Assembly: GCF_051842935.1 (NCBI RefSeq)
Contig: NZ_JBPXRR010000001.1
Coordinates: forward strand, 2,108,001 to 2,172,000
Source of the DNA: Pseudalkalibacillus sp051842935
GTDB lineage: Bacteria > Bacillota > Bacilli > Bacillales > Fictibacillaceae
DNA: 64,000 nt
Reading direction: 5' to 3'
Made by a program: the position numbers and the translations under genes. Below the pieces are notes generated by a model, which saw only the letters and a list, made by a program, of their open reading frames with translations, ran no database searches and was not told where the DNA came from. Shown here piece by piece: positions 6,999 to 15,686 of this stretch. Each line of letters opens with the position of its first letter. The stretch's first letter is position 1.

Positions 6999-7523
6999 TT
7001 ATTGCTGCTTTTCAGCAAGTGGAGCAAGGATTAAAAACATGCTACGGCCTTCCATCTTCGGCTTGGATTCGATTGTTCCAAGTTCTTCGCACTCTTTTGC
7101 CATTCGCATGAGCACTTCACGTCCAAGCTCGGAGTGAGTGATCGCACGACCGCGGAAGCGGATGGAAGCTTTGACTTTGTTTCCTTTTTCAAGAAACTTT
7201 TTCGCATTTCGAAGCTTTGTATTGAAATCGTGTTCTTCAATATTCGGACTTAGACGAACTTCCTTCGTCGTAATCGTCTTCTGATTCTTACGCGCTTCTT
7301 TCTCTTTCTTCTGTTGCTCGTAACGGTACTTACCGTAGTCCATGATTCGGCATACCGGTGGTTTCGCGTTAGGGGCAACAAGAACAAGATCCAAGTTTGC
7401 GTTTTGAGCAATTTCAAGTGCTTCTTGACGAGATTTCACGCCAATTTGATCACCATTGGCGCCAATTAGGCGTACTTCGCGAGCGCGAATGCCTTCGTTG
7501 ACCATCATGTCCTTACTAATAAT
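6999..7523 (-). CDS. infC: Translation initiation factor IF-3, AUU start
   Basis: IF-3 binds the 30S subunit, prevents premature 50S joining and checks start codon choice. Residues with VNEGIRAREVRLI, the N-domain, the lysine-rich linker (QQKKEKEARKNQKTITTKEVRLSP) and C-domain (KVKASIRFRGRAITH) are clear. I extend the gene five codons upstream of the first ATG to an ATT at 7523 (an adjacent ATT at 7520 is also possible), because GGAGGTGG lies just before these and the reading I-S-K-D-M-M-V-N matches the known AUU-initiated Bacillus IF-3. The ATG at 7508 is too far from the Shine-Dalgarno. The rare start allows IF-3 to limit its own synthesis. Confidence 0.92.
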   Translation of the reverse strand: MISKDMMVNEGIRAREVRLIGANGDQIGVKSRQEALEIAQNANLDLVLVAPNAKPPVCRIMDYGKYRYEQQKKEKEARKNQKTITTKEVRLSPNIEEHDFNTKLRNAKKFLEKGNKVKASIRFRGRAITHSELGREVLMRMAKECEELGTIESKPKMEGRSMFLILAPLAEKQQ

Positions 7524-7559
7524 GAGCCACCTCCATCGATTTTTACAACCTAATATCTT

Positions 7560-7742
7560 CTTGTAAAAAGCAATCTATTTTTTAAAACCAAATAGAAAAA
7601 GCGTCGGCGCATACCACACCCACACTGAAAGTTCGATCTTTTTGGAGATCTCGTTCATTGTACCTGCCAGCTGCACGCAAGTGCGCCAATCAGGTGAGAA
7701 GCGGGTGCTTCTGCTTTTACAAGAATATTCGATTATTATCAC
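7560..7742 (-). promoter_or_regulatory. Ribosomal L20 leader of infC-rpmI-rplT
   Basis: The minus-strand leader includes GCAGAAGCACCCGCTTCT followed by CACCTGATTGGCGCAC, the sequence I associate with the Firmicute L20 leader, and ends with GCGCCGACGCTTTTT, a GC-rich stem arm with T-run acting as attenuator. L20 bound to this RNA favours the terminator. The assignment rests on position and remembered consensus. Confidence 0.8.
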
Positions 7743-7748
7743 ATTAGA

Positions 7749-7777
7749 ATCATATCATCGATGCAACACAGTGTCAA
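7749..7777 (-). promoter_or_regulatory. Sigma-A promoter of the infC operon
   Basis: Minus strand TTGACA (7772-7777), 17-bp spacer, TATGAT (7749-7754), just upstream of the L20 leader. The next 3' sequence up to thrS (7780-7957) holds no gene that I can support. Confidence 0.8.
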
Positions 7778-7957
7778 GTTCGTGACCTGTGCTCAATTCA
7801 ACCTTTATAGCATATCTCATCTTTCCGATTATTTCAAGAGGAATTTTTCTAAGATTCAACCCTTCACTGACCTATATAGACGATTTTTGGTACAAAAATC
7901 TTCCGAATGGCATTGAATCCAGGTCAGCTTGGGGAACTCAGCACTATTTTACTAACA

Positions 7958-7990
7958 AAAAAAGACGCTCCATTCATGGAACGTCTCTCC
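7958..7990 (-). terminator. Terminator of the thrZ-thrS operon
   Basis: AGACGCTCCAT and ATGGAACGTCT pair with one mismatch; the minus strand then has a run of seven T. Confidence 0.85.
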
Positions 7991-8000
7991 AACTTAAAAC

Positions 8001-9935
8001 TTAGCTATGCTCGATTTCAGTGAGCAGCTTCTCTTTAAAGCTCTCGAATGAAACCGTTTCGGAATCCTGTTCACCATACTTACGTACGTTCACAGCATTG
8101 GATTCGATCTCTTGATCACCGACAACGAGCATGTAAGGAATCTTCTTCATTTGCGCTTCACGGATCTTGTATCCGATCTTCTCTTCACGAGAATCGACTT
8201 CAACGCGGATTCCGCTCGCCTTCAGCTCTTCGTTCACTTTGTAAGCATAGTCCATGTGAACAGAAGAAACCGGGATGATTTTTGCCTGGACGGGAGCCAA
8301 CCATGTCGGTAGGGCACCTTTGTATTCCTCGATCAAGAATGCGACGAAACGTTCCATTGTGGATACGACTCCACGGTGGATGACGACCGGACGATGATCC
8401 TGACCATCGCTTCCTTTGTACGTAAGGTCAAAGCGCTCAGGCAAGTGGAAGTCAAGCTGTACAGTGGATAGCGTTTCTTCTTTACCGAGTGCTGTCTTCA
8501 CCTGAACATCCAGCTTAGGACCATAGAACGCCGCTTCACCTTCAGCTTCTACATAGTTCAAGTCCATGTCTTCCATCGTTTCTTTCAGCAATGCTTGTGC
8601 TTTTTCCCACATTTCATCATTATCGACGTACTTCTCTTTATCCGCAGGGTCACGGTAAGAGAGACGGAACTTGTAATCGTTGATGCCGAAGTCTTTATAC
8701 ACCTTCTGAACCAACTGTACCACTCGGATGAACTCTTCCTTCAACTGATCCGGTCGGACGAAAATGTGCGCATCATTCAACGTCATGGAACGGACACGTT
8801 GTAACCCAGCAAGCGCTCCGGACATTTCATGACGGTGCATCGTACCGAGTTCAGCGATACGGACCGGCAGATCACGATAACTGTGCATCGCATTTTTATA
8901 AATCATCATATGGTGCGGGCAGTTCATCGGTCGCAACACGAGCTGCTCATTTTCCATTTCGATTGCAGGATACATGTCTTCCTGATAGTGATCCCAGTGA
9001 CCTGAAGTTTTGTAAAGCTCGACACTACCAAGGTGTGGTGTGTAGACGTGGTCATAACCAAGCTTCACTTCTGTGTCAACGATATAACGCTCAATCACGC
9101 GACGGATCGTTGCCCCTTTCGGAAGCCAGATCGGCAATCCTTGACCGACTTTTTGTGAAATCGTAAAGATCTCCAGCTCCTTACCAAGCTTACGGTGGTC
9201 ACGTTCTTTCGCCTCTTCCAAGAAATGAAGGTGCTCTTCAAGCTCTGACTTCTTGTTGAACGCAGTCCCGTAGACACGCTGCAGCATTTGGTTGTCGCTA
9301 TCTCCACGCCAGTACGCGCCTGAAATGTTCATCAGCTTGAATATTTTCAGCTTGCTTGTTTGGGGAACATGCACCCCACGGCAAAGGTCGAAAAACTCAC
9401 CTTGATGATAGAACGTGATCGGCTGACCTTCCGGAATCGACTCAACGAGTTCCACCTTCAACTCATCGCCCATCTCTTTGTAACGGCGGATGGCTTCTTC
9501 CCGGCTGACCTCTTCACGTGTAATTTCAAGGTTTTCGTCCACGATCTTTTTCATTTCTTTTTCAATCACAGGAAAATCTTCTTCTGTTAAACGGTGCTCC
9601 ATATCGATGTCATAGTAGAAGCCGTTTTCGATGACCGGACCGACACCGAGCTGAATCTTTTCATCTTTATATACACGCTTGATCGCTTGAGCCATCAAGT
9701 GAGCCGTACTATGACGGAGTATTTCAAGACCTTCCTCAGAATCCGGCATGACGATCGTAATCGCTCCGTCACGCTCGATTGGTTGACGAAGATCAAGCAC
9801 TTGATCGTCAAGCTTTCCAGCAATGGCTTTCTTTTTCAAACCAGGGCTGATGGAAGCAGCAATTTCTTCAGTTGTTACACCTTTATCAAATTCTTTAACA
9901 GCTCCATCTGGAAACGTAATGTTCACTTTAGACAT
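8001..9935 (-). CDS. thrS: Threonyl-tRNA synthetase, ThrS type
   Basis: Class II synthetase charging tRNA-Thr, 644 residues. Order: TGS domain (1-60), editing domain (about 65-240) with H75/H79 of HSTAH and C185/H189 of CRGVH, catalytic core (about 258-540) with MNCPHHM and the zinc ligands of the family, and the anticodon-binding domain (545-640). The catalytic core reads as B. subtilis ThrS (SQKVGQGLPIWLPKGATIRR). The start ATG lies inside the last codons of thrZ (ATGTCTAA), with AGGAGTGTG before it, so it is coupled to thrZ and has no leader of its own. Its first 257 residues are strikingly close to those of thrZ. Confidence 0.95.
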   Translation of the reverse strand: MSKVNITFPDGAVKEFDKGVTTEEIAASISPGLKKKAIAGKLDDQVLDLRQPIERDGAITIVMPDSEEGLEILRHSTAHLMAQAIKRVYKDEKIQLGVGPVIENGFYYDIDMEHRLTEEDFPVIEKEMKKIVDENLEITREEVSREEAIRRYKEMGDELKVELVESIPEGQPITFYHQGEFFDLCRGVHVPQTSKLKIFKLMNISGAYWRGDSDNQMLQRVYGTAFNKKSELEEHLHFLEEAKERDHRKLGKELEIFTISQKVGQGLPIWLPKGATIRRVIERYIVDTEVKLGYDHVYTPHLGSVELYKTSGHWDHYQEDMYPAIEMENEQLVLRPMNCPHHMMIYKNAMHSYRDLPVRIAELGTMHRHEMSGALAGLQRVRSMTLNDAHIFVRPDQLKEEFIRVVQLVQKVYKDFGINDYKFRLSYRDPADKEKYVDNDEMWEKAQALLKETMEDMDLNYVEAEGEAAFYGPKLDVQVKTALGKEETLSTVQLDFHLPERFDLTYKGSDGQDHRPVVIHRGVVSTMERFVAFLIEEYKGALPTWLAPVQAKIIPVSSVHMDYAYKVNEELKASGIRVEVDSREEKIGYKIREAQMKKIPYMLVVGDQEIESNAVNVRKYGEQDSETVSFESFKEKLLTEIEHS

Positions 9936-11874
9936 GGTTCACACTCCTATGTTCTTCTATCTTTTTTGTATGAATATCATTTAAGACTTCACTTATGAAT
10001 GCTTCAATCGAGTACGTATTCGATTCATCCACACTGTACTTTCTCACATTGACCGCTTGCTGTTCAACCTCTTGGTCACCGACAACGATCGTATACGGAA
10101 CCTTCTTCATCTGGGCTTCACGGATTTTGTAACCGAGCTTTTCTTCCCTCAGATCGAGCTCAACGCGAATCTGTTCATCCTTCAACCTTTGAGAGAGCTC
10201 CTTCGCATATCCTTCATGGACATGAGAAACTGGTAAAATTTTGACCTGCACGGGAGCGAGCCAAGTTGGGAAAGCACCTGCGAAATGTTCGATGAGGATT
10301 CCGAAGAACCGGTCAATCGAGCCGAACACAGCCCGGTGGATGACGACAGGCCTTACCTTGTCGTTGTTTTCATCGATGTAAGTGAGATCGAATTTCTCCG
10401 GCATCTGAAAATCGAGTTGAATCGTTGCGCATTGATGACTTCGCTTCAAGGCATCCCGGATGTGAAAATCGATTTTCGGACCGTAAAACGCACCATCTCC
10501 TTCATTCAAGGAATAGTCGATTCCTAAATCGAAAAGCACGTTTTTCAGCGCACCTTCCGCCTGATCCCACAAATCATCACTCCCCATCGAGTCGTCCGGT
10601 CGAGTGGATAGCTCGACACTGTACTCGAATCCAAACGCTGAGTAGATCTCGTCAATCAGAGCAAAGACTGACTTGATTTCTCCCTCTATCTGTTCAGGTG
10701 TTACGAAAATGTGTGCATCGTCCTGACAGAACGTCCGCACCCGAATCATTCCGTTCAAGGCACCGCTGTATTCGTGGCGATGAACTTGACCGAACTCCGC
10801 CATCCGGATCGGCAAATCTCGATAAGATCGGAGCGAGTTTTTAAAGATCAGCATATGCCCCGGGCAATTCATTGGTTTCATCGCGAATTTCGTACTGTCC
10901 ACTTCGGAAAAGTACATGTTCTCTTTGTAATGCTCCCAATGCCCCGACTTCTCCCAAAGCCGCTGATTCATCATCAACGGTGTGCGGACTTCGTCATAAT
11001 CATTCCTCAGCTGCAAGGAACGGGAGAAGGCTTCCAGCTCATTTCGGATGAACTGACCATTCGGCAGGTAAAATGGCATGCCAGGTGCTTCTTCCGAGAA
11101 CATGAACAACTCCAGCTCTTTACCAAGTTTACGATGGTCACGTGCTTTCGCTTCTTCCAGGAAATGAAGGTGTTCTTCGAGTTCGGCACTTTTGTTGAAA
11201 GCTGTACCGTACACCCTTTGCAGCATCTGATTGTCACTGTCCCCTCGCCAATAAGCACCTGAAATGTTCATCAGCTTGAACACCTTCAACTTGCTTGTTT
11301 GAGGAACGTGTACACCACGGCAAAGATCGAAGAATTCACCTTGCTGGTAAAACGTGATGGGTTCGCCTTCCGGTATCGCTCCAACAAGCTCTACCTTCAA
11401 CTCATCTCCCGATTCTTCATATCGACGGATCGCTTCTTCTCGGTCTACTTCTTCCCGGATAATTTCTAAGTTCGCTTCGACAATCCGCTTCATTTCTTTT
11501 TCAATGGCCGGAAAATCTTCCTCTGTCAAACGGTGATCCATATCGATGTCATAATAAAATCCGTTTTCAACGACTGGACCGACACCGAGTTGGATCTTTT
11601 CCTCTTTAAAAACACGTTTGATCGCCTGAGCCATCAAGTGTGCTGTACTGTGACGAATGATTTCCAGGCCTTCCTCTGAATCCGGCATGATGATTTCCAA
11701 CTTGCCGCTTTCATGGATCGGACGTCGGTAATCGATGAGTCGATCGTCCAGTTTTCCAGCGATGCCTTTCTTTCGCAACCCTGGACTGATGGAACCTGCG
11801 ATCTCTTCGGTTGTAATGCCACTCTCATACGTTCGTCTGGACCCATCCGGAAAAATGATATCAATTTGTGCCAT
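9928..11874 (-). CDS. thrZ: Threonyl-tRNA synthetase, ThrZ-type catalytic core
   Basis: Second complete threonyl-tRNA synthetase, 648 residues. It retains the TGS domain, editing residues H75/H79 and C185, catalytic MNCPGHM and the anticodon-binding domain, so nothing suggests loss of function. After residue 257 the sequence switches to the ThrZ type (FMFSEEAPGMPFYLP, TPLMMNQRLWE), whereas residues 61-257 match the adjacent thrS at about 88 percent by my hand count. The next 90 residues match at only about 37 percent. In B. subtilis thrZ is an unlinked starvation-induced isozyme; here it directly follows the T-box and precedes thrS with an 8-base overlap. AGGAGGAGTTAGA precedes the ATG. Confidence 0.93.
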   Translation of the reverse strand: MAQIDIIFPDGSRRTYESGITTEEIAGSISPGLRKKGIAGKLDDRLIDYRRPIHESGKLEIIMPDSEEGLEIIRHSTAHLMAQAIKRVFKEEKIQLGVGPVVENGFYYDIDMDHRLTEEDFPAIEKEMKRIVEANLEIIREEVDREEAIRRYEESGDELKVELVGAIPEGEPITFYQQGEFFDLCRGVHVPQTSKLKVFKLMNISGAYWRGDSDNQMLQRVYGTAFNKSAELEEHLHFLEEAKARDHRKLGKELELFMFSEEAPGMPFYLPNGQFIRNELEAFSRSLQLRNDYDEVRTPLMMNQRLWEKSGHWEHYKENMYFSEVDSTKFAMKPMNCPGHMLIFKNSLRSYRDLPIRMAEFGQVHRHEYSGALNGMIRVRTFCQDDAHIFVTPEQIEGEIKSVFALIDEIYSAFGFEYSVELSTRPDDSMGSDDLWDQAEGALKNVLFDLGIDYSLNEGDGAFYGPKIDFHIRDALKRSHQCATIQLDFQMPEKFDLTYIDENNDKVRPVVIHRAVFGSIDRFFGILIEHFAGAFPTWLAPVQVKILPVSHVHEGYAKELSQRLKDEQIRVELDLREEKLGYKIREAQMKKVPYTIVVGDQEVEQQAVNVRKYSVDESNTYSIEAFISEVLNDIHTKKIEEHRSVNHV

Positions 11875-11911
11875 TCTAACTCCTCCTCATTACAACCTCA
11901 GATTTTTTAAT

Positions 11912-12180
11912 AAATAAAAAACACCCGTCCCTAAGAAAGGGACGAGTGTTGTACTCGCGGTTCCACCCTCGTTCCGGATATGTACAAATACAAAAATCCG
12001 GCACTTGGAATCATGTAACGGTCATCTGCCGTCAACGGATACTTAGAAAGTTCCCCGTTGAAGTTCAGAGGTGGTAAGTCCTTTTGACGCGGTGAAGTGC
12101 TTTCAGCTAATGCCCTTCTCTCTGGTAACCCGTACTAGAAAAGACTCATGTCCTCATCGAAACTTTGGTATGGTTGTTTT
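11912..12180 (-). promoter_or_regulatory. T-box riboswitch, tRNA-Thr responsive, controlling thrZ-thrS
   Basis: Minus-strand T-box AGGGTGGAACCGCG (11956-11969) is followed by a terminator hairpin CTCGTCCCTTT / AGGGACGGGTG with T-run (11915-11951). Stem I elements CAGAGAGAAGGG and GCTGAAAGC lie at about 12090-12130; ACC codons in CTTACCACCTC can serve as the threonine specifier. One leader serves both synthetase genes. Confidence 0.9.
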
Positions 12181-12190
12181 GTTATGTAGT

Positions 12191-12219
12191 ATTATATTCA
12201 GTTCACCAAAGAAAATCAA
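12191..12219 (-). promoter_or_regulatory. Sigma-A promoter of the thrZ-thrS leader
   Basis: Minus strand TTGATT (12214-12219), 17-bp spacer, TATAAT (12191-12196), directly downstream of ytxC. Confidence 0.75.
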
Positions 12220-12233
12220 GCCCATTTTACAGA

Positions 12234-13103
12234 TCATGAATTCTTATGTCGGACTTGGAAAGATTGATGAGGCAAGATGAGTACTTTTTCTTGGAAGATG
12301 TTCTGAATCGTCTGGTTCATGGACGAATCCGGATCATCTGTGTAGAGACAAATTTTCGAAGGTGCGATGACAATCAACAACTTCAGTAGATTGGATGCAA
12401 TCAAATCATGGAAGGACTGTTGGTTTTCCTTCAACAAACCCGTGATATCTTCTTCAGTCAGTTCATAATTGTGCTGGTTGAACAACCGGAACTCATCTCT
12501 GTCGTGAATGAGATGTACCATGCTGAACAAAGAGACTCGCGCTTTTACGAATTGCCGTAACTGATGGATGAAATCCTGGTATTCCTGTTCAAGCTTGAAC
12601 TCGTCGATTCCACATTCAATGTATTCCTGGAGTAGCTCCCGGTAAGGTTTCAATCGAAACTGCAGGAACGATTCATAGGAAAACATCATTTCACAATCAA
12701 AAAAGCTTTCCAACGCATCCACAATCACATCTTCCCGGTTGGGCAGACCACGAATTTTAGGAAGGTCCTCATGCTGTCCATCCATCAAAGCTTGGACAAT
12801 CGATAGGATCTGCTGTTGTTCATCTTCATTTTCAAAGTAATACTGATGCTCTAAAATCCTGAGAATCCATCCGATTTCTCGTGTACGGATAATATGCTTC
12901 GCAAAAAAATTCAAAATCGTAGGTTTGACCATTTCACTAACCGGATCCCGAGGATTCATATCAATATTCAGGGCGTGATCTTCCGTATAATAGACCTTTA
13001 CGGGAGTAGACCGGTTGGATATGCTTCGGTTGCTAATCAACTTTCTGACACGTCTATACAGGTAATGTCCTTCATTCTCATCTAGGAAATAGATCGTAAC
13101 CAA
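12234..13103 (-). CDS. ytxC: YtxC-like sporulation protein
   Basis: A 289-residue protein resembling YtxC, listed as a putative sporulation protein between dnaI and thrS in B. subtilis; the same position is seen here. It begins MVTIYFLDENEGHYLYRRVR and has no clear catalytic motif; it is mostly alpha-helical with many acidic and aromatic residues and no obvious membrane segment. A terminator separates it from dnaI, so it is probably transcribed on its own. Function unknown. Confidence 0.75.
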   Translation of the reverse strand: MVTIYFLDENEGHYLYRRVRKLISNRSISNRSTPVKVYYTEDHALNIDMNPRDPVSEMVKPTILNFFAKHIIRTREIGWILRILEHQYYFENEDEQQQILSIVQALMDGQHEDLPKIRGLPNREDVIVDALESFFDCEMMFSYESFLQFRLKPYRELLQEYIECGIDEFKLEQEYQDFIHQLRQFVKARVSLFSMVHLIHDRDEFRLFNQHNYELTEEDITGLLKENQQSFHDLIASNLLKLLIVIAPSKICLYTDDPDSSMNQTIQNIFQEKVLILPHQSFQVRHKNS

Positions 13104-13165
13104 CCTTAATCCTCCTTGTCCACGTTCATTGCTACAATATATGAATGGAAAGGAAGATTATTCTA

Positions 13166-13200
13166 AAAGAAAAAGACCGCTCAACAGCGGTCTTCCTTTT
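13166..13200 (-). terminator. Terminator of dnaB-dnaI
   Basis: AGACCGCT / AGCGGTCT hairpin (13174-13193) immediately after the dnaI stop, with T-rich tail TTTCTTTTAG on the minus strand. Confidence 0.8.
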
Positions 13201-13201
13201 C

Positions 13202-14137
13202 CTAAGTCATTCTACGGTTATCCCCGCTCAATTCGACTGGCGTCGTGAAATGGCGGATCCGCTCCATGATCCGTTTTGCTTTCAACTGCTCGATTCCTGC
13301 TTTTTGCGAGTAGGCGAGGTGTTCTTCCAGCTCGTCATAATCATAATTCGAAGTATAGCAGGTCGGTAGTTTTTCCATCATCCGATATTGGAGAATAGAG
13401 CCGAGCACTTCGTCCCGGACCCAGCTCGACATCGACTCAGCACCGATATCGTCTAGGACGAGGACAGGCGCCTTTTTGATCATGTCCAATTTTTCATCCA
13501 ATGTTTGATCTCCGATGGCTGACTTCATCTCTCTGAAAAAGTCCGGCGTATACACGAGCATCGTTTGGATCTTTTTCTTGGCAAGGGCATTGGCGATTGC
13601 CCCCATCAAATAGGTTTTTCCGACGCCAAAGCTTCCATGAATGTATAAGCCCTTTGAATCGACATCCGGATTCGATACAGATTCCACAAACCTGGCAGCA
13701 TTCAAGGTCGCTTTTTTCCGTTCCGGATCATTCTTATCGAACTGTTCGAACGTAGCCGAAAGGATATCCCTTGGTATGAAAAAGCTCTTGATCATCGATT
13801 GCAGCTTTTCCATTTCATCGTTCGCCACTTTGTTCGGACAGCGATTATAGGAGATGTCGATGATACTCCCGTTGATGAACAGTTCAGGCTCATACCCAGG
13901 AATCATGTTCTGACATTGCTTTACGCTCTTACAGCCTTCACAATTCTTCGATCCCTGTACATACTCGAGCAATCTAGGAAGGCTCCGTTCGATCATGTCA
14001 TTCGTAATTTCGGGATGTTCTTGATGGAATGCTTTCCAATCGGGATGCGACAAGACTTTGCTTTTGACAGCCATCATCTGTTTTTGTACTTTCGTACGAT
14101 CGGAAAACCCTTGCATTGAGTCAGATATGGATTTCAT
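13202..14137 (-). CDS. dnaI: Primosomal protein DnaI, helicase loader
   Basis: AAA+ ATPase that loads the DnaC replicative helicase at oriC and at restart sites together with DnaB and DnaD. The N-terminal helicase-binding domain (about 1-100) has the zinc-type cysteines CEGCKSVKQC. The AAA+ part contains Walker A GSFGVGKTYLM (near 175), Walker B VLVLDDIG (near 235) and the arginine-finger region. I choose ATG 14137, 8 nt after AGGGGGTG, giving 311 residues as I remember for B. subtilis, instead of the GTG three codons upstream. It follows dnaB by 12 bases. Confidence 0.93.
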   Translation of the reverse strand: MKSISDSMQGFSDRTKVQKQMMAVKSKVLSHPDWKAFHQEHPEITNDMIERSLPRLLEYVQGSKNCEGCKSVKQCQNMIPGYEPELFINGSIIDISYNRCPNKVANDEMEKLQSMIKSFFIPRDILSATFEQFDKNDPERKKATLNAARFVESVSNPDVDSKGLYIHGSFGVGKTYLMGAIANALAKKKIQTMLVYTPDFFREMKSAIGDQTLDEKLDMIKKAPVLVLDDIGAESMSSWVRDEVLGSILQYRMMEKLPTCYTSNYDYDELEEHLAYSQKAGIEQLKAKRIMERIRHFTTPVELSGDNRRMT

Positions 14138-14149
14138 TTCGCGCACCCC

Positions 14150-15532
14150 CTATAATCCCTTTAAATATTCTTCTAACCATTTTTCTTCCGATTCGGTTAC
14201 GTCTTCTTTCTCGTTAGCGGTCTTTTGACCATCCTGTTGTGGTTGTTGGTCATTCATCCACTTCGGCAATTTATCTTTACGGACATTGTTCGTGTTCCGC
14301 TGATAGTTTCGGTTCGGAGTCGATTTCTTTTGCTGTTTGTAAGCCTGATAGTTTTGATGCTCCGCCTTGGCAAGAGCCATCGCTTCTCGTACACTCGAAA
14401 TCTTTTTCCGCTTCCACTGGCTAGCGATCTTCTCGACGTGGCTGTGGATGAGTTTCATATCATTCGTGTTGAGTACATAATCAATCAGCACATTGATGAC
14501 CCCGACCGGCAGCTTCTGATCAAACATAATCGAATCGATCAAGCGTAAGTCTGCACTTGCAGCTCGTCCACCCTCACTGTATCTTTCCAAGAGCGCTCTC
14601 GGAGAAATCGATTCAAACGTCTGAATCATGATATCTTCTGGCGACTGTTCTTTGCGGTCCTCTTGTGCTTTTTGTGGTTCCTGTTTTCGTTCACTGAGGC
14701 GTGGCAATTGTCCCGGCTTTTCGATCTTGTACCAACGTTGTACCTCCTGCCGAAGTGCTTTTTCAGTTAGCTCATCGTCCCTGAAATAAGCCTGCTGCAC
14801 GATACTGCTCATTTCGAGAGGCGTTATTTGATAGATGAATGCCAGCCGGTGGATTGCCTCTCGCATCTTTTCCGTTAAAACTTCAGAAGGAATGATGAAG
14901 CTGCTCAAGTCTTTCACGAGTGTGTCAAAGTCAAATTCATCATGAGAAAATCGAGGTGTGTTCCCTTTTTCATCCACTGGATTGTGCACAGCTGTTCCGG
15001 TGATTTCGGAATTCAGACCAGCACGGATTTCCGATTGGTGAAGGGAATGGAAAACTTCATTGAAACTTGCTGTCACCTCATCGAACGCTTCGAAACTCTT
15101 TTGTTGAGGTAAACAAATGCGCTTCTTGATTTCCAAGTACCGCTCTTTCCCTAAACGTCCATAAAGGTAGACGCTGAGTACATCGTCCTGGAAAAACTCC
15201 TCTGGCTTCGGCACTGGCTGCAGTTCATAGAGAAACGCTCGCTCATCATCAACGCTGCTTCGATATGTTTTCAGAAGACCGATCGCTTCAAGCTTTTTTC
15301 GTTCTTCGTATATGTGTTGTAGATTCATCTGAGTATGATTCATCAAACTGTGGTGTGATGAGTCCCCTGCAGAAAGTTCTCCAAACAAGGTCATATACAA
15401 GCTATATGCTCTGGCACCCACCAATGGTTGATACAAGAGCGTGATCACTTTCAAATCATCAAATTGGATACGGCTTCTGCTGCAAACCTCATATCGATCG
15501 ACAGGCAGGATTTCCTTCCAATAATTACTCAT
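14150..15532 (-). CDS. dnaB: Replication initiation and membrane attachment protein DnaB
   Basis: Firmicute DnaB (not the helicase) helps DnaI load the helicase and tethers the origin region to the membrane. The 460-residue protein begins MSNYWKEILPVDRYEV and has a DnaB/DnaD winged-helix type N-terminal region, a DDBH2 domain (about 290-400, with a FESISPRALLERYSEGGRA segment), and a polar basic and Gln-rich tail. It is followed at once by dnaI, as in B. subtilis nrdR-dnaB-dnaI. Confidence 0.92.
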   Translation of the reverse strand: MSNYWKEILPVDRYEVCSRSRIQFDDLKVITLLYQPLVGARAYSLYMTLFGELSAGDSSHHSLMNHTQMNLQHIYEERKKLEAIGLLKTYRSSVDDERAFLYELQPVPKPEEFFQDDVLSVYLYGRLGKERYLEIKKRICLPQQKSFEAFDEVTASFNEVFHSLHQSEIRAGLNSEITGTAVHNPVDEKGNTPRFSHDEFDFDTLVKDLSSFIIPSEVLTEKMREAIHRLAFIYQITPLEMSSIVQQAYFRDDELTEKALRQEVQRWYKIEKPGQLPRLSERKQEPQKAQEDRKEQSPEDIMIQTFESISPRALLERYSEGGRAASADLRLIDSIMFDQKLPVGVINVLIDYVLNTNDMKLIHSHVEKIASQWKRKKISSVREAMALAKAEHQNYQAYKQQKKSTPNRNYQRNTNNVRKDKLPKWMNDQQPQQDGQKTANEKEDVTESEEKWLEEYLKGL

Positions 15533-15561
15533 TAAGCTTCACCTTATCTATCTTAAATAGT

Positions 15562-15625
15562 GTAAAAGTAAACTTGGCAAAGCCAAGCCTTCTGGCGAGG
15601 GCTGAGCCTTAGTTGCCCTAATATT
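15562..15625. repeat. Dispersed palindromic repeat, copy 1 (nrdR-dnaB gap)
   Basis: AAACTTGGCAAAGCCAAG (hairpin CTTGGC-AAA-GCCAAG) followed by GAGCCTTAGTTGC. A matching copy is at 27010-27075: both share AAACTT-GC-AAGCCAAG and GAGCCTTAGTTGC in the same order and spacing within a few bases. Confidence 0.75.
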
Positions 15626-15653
15626 TTAGAAAGTATTTATACTTCCTTTAAGT

Positions 15654-15686
15654 GAAAAAAAGAGCTTATCGTTGTTAAGCTCTTTA
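15654..15686 (-). terminator. Terminator hairpin at the end of nrdR
   Basis: AGAGCTTA / TAAGCTCT with a run of seven T on the minus strand; the stem overlaps the nrdR stop codon. It should reduce readthrough into dnaB. Confidence 0.7.

Noticed and set aside
8001..11874. Assembly duplication of thrS
   Set aside because: The catalytic halves differ strongly and follow two distinct known types, so these are two genes.
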